Source of the DNA: an uncultured Ignavibacteria bacterium
Lineage (GTDB): Bacteria > Bacteroidota > Ignavibacteria > Ignavibacteriales > Ignavibacteriaceae
Length of the DNA: 11,149 nt
Assembly: GCA_937996765.1 (NCBI GenBank)
Contig: CALKUG010000322.1
Coordinates: forward strand, 1-11,149
Reading direction: 5' to 3'
Positions 7,876-11,149 of this stretch are shown one piece after another. A program made the translations under genes and the position numbers. The notes under the pieces were generated by a model. It saw nothing but the letters and a program-made list of their open reading frames with translations. It was not told where the DNA came from and did no database searches. Positions within the stretch are counted from its first letter, which is position 1, and each line of letters opens with the position of its first letter.

Positions 7876-8190
7876 ATGCGGAAGCCAACAACCCTATTGC
7901 TCTTGATATTATTAGTTACTTCTTTTGTAGGTTGTGGGGGGAGTGTTATAGAAGAAGAGAAATTTGTTTCGATGTATGCCGAGTATTTATTAGCTCAGGA
8001 TGCTTTAGGAAGCAGCAAAAAAGCTTCGGATAAAATAGTAGCTGCACTCTCAAAAAAGTATAACACCTCTACTGAGGATTATGAAGCAACGGTGGAGTAT
8101 CTTTCTGAAAACCAGGAGCGTTGGAACAACTTTTTTGACAAGGTGGAAAAAAAACTCACAGAAGAGCAATCTAAATACAGTTCATATTAA
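7876..8190 (+). CDS. Small lipoprotein, DUF4296-like
   Basis: This protein of 104 residues has function unknown. A lipoprotein signal is visible: MRKPTT, a hydrophobic stretch 7-18 and FVGC with the lipidated C20 (an F at -3 is a loose fit to the lipobox). The mature part is charged and helical. The pattern FVSMYAEYLLAQDAL, then KKYNTSTEDYEATVEYLSENQERW and a closing KVEKKL, resembles DUF4296 lipoproteins of Bacteroidota, which have a helix, a loop with KYxxS/T and a closing helix. I chose ATG 7876 over the in-frame TTG 7867 because it gives a normal signal-peptide start; neither has a clear ribosome-binding site. It lies 9 nt after the rhomboid gene and its stop directly abuts the recQ stop. 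The location would be the periplasmic face of the inner or outer membrane. Confidence 0.75.
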   Translation: MRKPTTLLLLILLVTSFVGCGGSVIEEEKFVSMYAEYLLAQDALGSSKKASDKIVAALSKKYNTSTEDYEATVEYLSENQERWNNFFDKVEKKLTEEQSKYSSY

Positions 8191-10782
8191 TTAGGTGTAA
8201 CTACCGCCAGCAGTTAAGCGAGCCAATATAATCCTAATTTCTGCATAACTAATCGAAGAAGTCAATCCTCTTTTTACCTGCTTTAGGTCTTTAATACCCT
8301 CGTCATACAATTGTTTCACAACATTAAATACTGGTTCGGCAATAAGGGTTTTTATACTAACATCTGGGTAGGCTTTTATGATTGTTTCAATTTGCATAGA
8401 AACCACTGTAGTTGTAAGGTGCCTCATATCGGAAATTTCTTGTAATGAATAACCATCCTTAACAAAGCGAAGAGTTTCGTTAATTGATTTGGAAAGTAAA
8501 GGCTTATCGGGAAGAATAACCCCCTCATCTTTCGAGGCATCTCTTAAAACATCTAAAAAATCTTCACCGCATTTATTAAAAATTCGATCCGACATACCCG
8601 GTATCTTGAACATATCAGGTTTTGTGGTGGGTTGTTGTTTTGTAATCTGTTTCAGTATTGATTCTGCACAAACCATTTCAGGCTTTTGGCCTAATCTATT
8701 TGCTACTTTTTTTCTGACATCAAGCAGTTTATGAAATAGAGGTAAGTTGGCAATTATTTCATCACTCGACTTAAGAGGTGTTATACCTTTTTGCCGTAGC
8801 AACTCTGCCCCCTTCTCACTTATGAGTATCTTACCTGTATCGGCAAGGACTAAATTTCCCAAACCCATTTGATGTCGAATTGTATGAGTTATTTCGGAGG
8901 AATCGGAACTACGAAAAACACCAAAGCCTGAGTAACCTTGTTCAACGGTGCTCTCTCCAACCAAGTGTTGGAGTAATTCTTTAGGCGTTTTATTGTTTTG
9001 AAGCTCTGCTACTGTTTTTAATACTGTTTCTGTAATGTAGTCGCCATAGTTATCATGATGTATTGACCTATTGAGACAGTTGTCACATTTGCCACATGCA
9101 TATTCTTTGTTACCTGCACCAAAATAATCGAGTATGTAATAAAATCGACATTGTTTGGCATAAAGGTAATCAACCATTTGGTCAAGTTTTTTTAACGCAT
9201 TTAGATAGAGATTAGTAACTCTTTTAAAGCTGACAGCAAGCTGTCTCTTTGGGAATCTCGGTAATATAAATCGAATTGCGTTTTTTTCTATTGGCTCAAT
9301 ATAGTCTATAATACCCGAGGCAGATAATTGCCTTAATTCTCCTTCCACTACATCTTTTCCAAAACCAACTTCCGAGGCACAATCATCCAACAAAAATACT
9401 ATGGGTTCTTCTCCAAAAAGGTTTATCCCATATTTTTTAACCAAATATAAAATCACTTCTTTTTTTAAACTATCGGGCAATGATTTTGTGTAGCGCTTAA
9501 GGTGGTCAGTATCGATAGAGCAACGTATTCGTGTTTGGGAAGTATTAGTACCCGCCAAACGAAGCACGCCTTCTTCTTCTAAGAATTTTAACCCTGCATA
9601 GAACATTATGGTCGGAATTTCTATTCCGGCTTTTTCAACAATTGCATCATAATTGATATAGAATTGTCTATCGGGCAAAGTGTTTTCTTCAATGTCTAAT
9701 GATTCGCAGAGGGCATCGTAGAGTTTAATAAGTGTGTCTTTAGTCGGATAGGATGTTTTAATGAAATAATGCTGTGTGCTAATATCGGCATCATCGTGTA
9801 GCAAAACCGCGAATGATTCTTTTCCATCTCGTCCTGCCCTGCCAATTTCTTGATAGTAACTTTCGATGGTTCCCGGTGTGTTGTAATGAACAACTAACCG
9901 AACATCAGGTTTATCAATGCCCATCCCAAAAGCATTGGTGGCGACAATAATGGGAGTAATACCCGAAATAAATTCATCTTGTACAATTTTACGTTCAATG
10001 GAATTTAAGCCCGCATGATAGTACCGAGAGGGGAATTTCATGGTGTTCAAGAAATCGGCAACTTCTTCGGCTTTTTTCCTGGATGACGTGTAGATAATTG
10101 CAGAGCCCTTGTATCGTTGGAGTGCTTCAACAAGTCTTGCTTTTTTATCTTTTACAATTTCTATAATAATTGAGATATTATCACGTGCAAAACCCCGAAC
10201 AAAAATTTCCGGCTCATCTAAACCCAAAAGAGTTGAAATGTCTTTTAGAACTTCCGGGGTTGCTGTAGCCGTAAAAGCCGATACCCCCTGAAACGTTACA
10301 GAATCAATAAATGTTTTGATATTTCTATAACTTGGCCGAAAGTTGTGACCCCATTGACTAATACAATGTGCTTCATCAACAAAGAGGTAACGCGGTCTGA
10401 GAGAACTAATTTTTTGAAGGAACTGAGGATTCTCTAAACGCTCAGGAGCTACATAAAGCAGTTTAATTTCACCAAAACGTAATCGTTCGAGTATTGAATC
10501 AATTTCAACTGAATCAAGTGAACTATTGATAAATACCGCTTGAGATTTGGTTAGGTTTAACCGATCAACTTGGTCTTTCATTAATGAAATAAGCGGGGAA
10601 ATAACAACCGAGAAACCGGGGGAAGATAATGCAGGGAATTGATAACATAATGATTTACCCCCTCCGGTAGGGAGTACACAAATTACATCTTTCCCCGAAA
10701 GTATGGATGTAATAATCTCTTTTTGACCTTCACGAAATTCATCGAATCCAAAAAGGTCGTTAAGTTTCTTCTCAAACTCCAT
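8191..10782 (-). CDS. recQ: RecQ-family ATP-dependent DNA helicase, long form
   Basis: This is a 3'-5' DNA-unwinding helicase for recombination and fork repair. At 863 aa it is well above the roughly 600 aa of E. coli RecQ. The helicase core spans about 1-340: FREGQ (16-20), Walker A PTGGGKS (38-44), DEAH (136-139) continuing into the aromatic-rich loop CISQWGHNFRP, TATAT (171-175), and motif V/VI ATNAFGMGID and QEIGRAGRDG (311-320). About 345-535 is an extra segment. A zinc site follows at C545, C563, C566 and C569, then an RQC winged-helix region (about 575-670), an HRDC domain (about 677-748) and a C-terminal helix-turn-helix region resembling HTH_40 (about 765-855). CGGAG at 10795-10799 precedes ATG 10782 by 12 nt, slightly far. 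It lies 35 nt behind the receiver-domain gene and converges with the lipoprotein gene. Confidence 0.96.
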   Translation of the reverse strand: MEFEKKLNDLFGFDEFREGQKEIITSILSGKDVICVLPTGGGKSLCYQFPALSSPGFSVVISPLISLMKDQVDRLNLTKSQAVFINSSLDSVEIDSILERLRFGEIKLLYVAPERLENPQFLQKISSLRPRYLFVDEAHCISQWGHNFRPSYRNIKTFIDSVTFQGVSAFTATATPEVLKDISTLLGLDEPEIFVRGFARDNISIIIEIVKDKKARLVEALQRYKGSAIIYTSSRKKAEEVADFLNTMKFPSRYYHAGLNSIERKIVQDEFISGITPIIVATNAFGMGIDKPDVRLVVHYNTPGTIESYYQEIGRAGRDGKESFAVLLHDDADISTQHYFIKTSYPTKDTLIKLYDALCESLDIEENTLPDRQFYINYDAIVEKAGIEIPTIMFYAGLKFLEEEGVLRLAGTNTSQTRIRCSIDTDHLKRYTKSLPDSLKKEVILYLVKKYGINLFGEEPIVFLLDDCASEVGFGKDVVEGELRQLSASGIIDYIEPIEKNAIRFILPRFPKRQLAVSFKRVTNLYLNALKKLDQMVDYLYAKQCRFYYILDYFGAGNKEYACGKCDNCLNRSIHHDNYGDYITETVLKTVAELQNNKTPKELLQHLVGESTVEQGYSGFGVFRSSDSSEITHTIRHQMGLGNLVLADTGKILISEKGAELLRQKGITPLKSSDEIIANLPLFHKLLDVRKKVANRLGQKPEMVCAESILKQITKQQPTTKPDMFKIPGMSDRIFNKCGEDFLDVLRDASKDEGVILPDKPLLSKSINETLRFVKDGYSLQEISDMRHLTTTVVSMQIETIIKAYPDVSIKTLIAEPVFNVVKQLYDEGIKDLKQVKRGLTSSISYAEIRIILARLTAGGSYT

Positions 10783-10817
10783 TACTACAAAACACTCCGA
10801 AAAACCAAAACTCTAAT

Positions 10818-11149
10818 TTAATTTGCCTTGTTCTTTAAAAATGGAAGGGCATCTTCAATTGCCGCAATAAGTTCGGCACGAGTAAATGGTTTTGCCAGAT
10901 AGTTAGTAAATCCCATCTCAATAAATTTCTCTTTATCGCCCGGTAGTGCATAGCCGGTTGCAGCGATTATTGGAACGTGTTTATACTCATCGAACGAACG
11001 AAGACTTTTCATAATTTCCGTTCCATCGGGATTTGAGCCCAGATTAATATCCATAAGAATTAGATTAAAATGGATTTGTTTCGCGAGTTCAAGTGCTTCT
11101 GCTCCGTTTGAGGCACTATACAACTCAAAACCTTTTTTCAAAGAGATTG
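10818..11149 (-). CDS. Response-regulator receiver domain, C-terminal part (5' end outside window)
   Basis: The frame stays open to the right edge, giving 109 complete residues before the stop. The visible part covers most of a CheY-like receiver domain: the phospho-acceptor aspartate in ILMDINL, the switch T in AATGYA and the conserved lysine in LAKPF, closing with an amphipathic helix and KNKAN. The first beta strand with its acidic pair is missing. A TTG at 11139-11141 is an internal leucine, not a start. No output domain follows, so this is either a stand-alone CheY-type protein or the last domain of a hybrid sensor kinase; the wording MDINLGSNPDG and ATGYALPGDKE is common in both. The stop is 35 nt before recQ, so the two may share a transcript. 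Confidence 0.88.
   Translation of the reverse strand, partial: ISLKKGFELYSASNGAEALELAKQIHFNLILMDINLGSNPDGTEIMKSLRSFDEYKHVPIIAATGYALPGDKEKFIEMGFTNYLAKPFTRAELIAAIEDALPFLKNKAN

Overview
This window looks like chromosomal core DNA from a member of the Bacteroidota/Chlorobiota/Ignavibacteriota (FCB) group. The base composition is moderately AT-rich. The strongest taxonomic signal is a PorZ-like type IX secretion protein (1-2228, minus strand), a family essentially confined to this group. Two exact matches to the Bacteroidota-type -7 promoter element TAnnTTTG (4508-4515 plus; 2807-2814 minus) agree. Several genes also have recognisable Shine-Dalgarno sequences (GGAG before gap, AGGA before porZ, CGGAG before recQ), which are uncommon in classical Bacteroidota. 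That tilts me towards an Ignavibacteria/Kapabacteria-like or Chlorobi-like lineage; this is inference, not proof.

Layout. (1) 4337 down to 1, minus strand: a Crp/Fnr-family regulator, a PHP-domain phosphoesterase 2 nt behind it, lumazine synthase (ribH) and a PorZ-like double beta-propeller protein that runs off the left edge only a few codons before its likely end. (2) 4338-4564: a 227-nt divergent control region with a perfect CGAGA-N6-TCTCG inverted repeat and a -7-like promoter for gap. (3) 4565-6858, plus strand: glyceraldehyde-3-phosphate dehydrogenase and phosphoglycerate kinase, consecutive glycolytic steps, each followed by its own intrinsic terminator. (4) 6943-8190, plus strand: a rhomboid intramembrane protease with a cytosolic tail and a small lipoprotein resembling DUF4296. 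(5) 11149 down to 8191, minus strand: the C-terminal part of a response-regulator receiver domain, then a long RecQ helicase (863 aa). The RecQ and lipoprotein stop codons abut with no base between them.

How the parts may work together. gap and pgk together carry the ATP-generating half of lower glycolysis. The divergent Crp-like regulator could control itself and gap through the palindrome between them, although its ligand is unknown and two residues that set cAMP specificity in E. coli CRP are replaced. The PorZ-like protein implies that the cell has a type IX secretion system whose other parts lie outside the window. No stretch of more than 300 nt lacks a gene. I saw no RNA genes, CRISPR, insertion sequences or phage genes. 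I found no convincing undescribed system; the points most worth following up are the PorZ-like protein and its gene context, the Crp/gap operator candidate and the composite RecQ.
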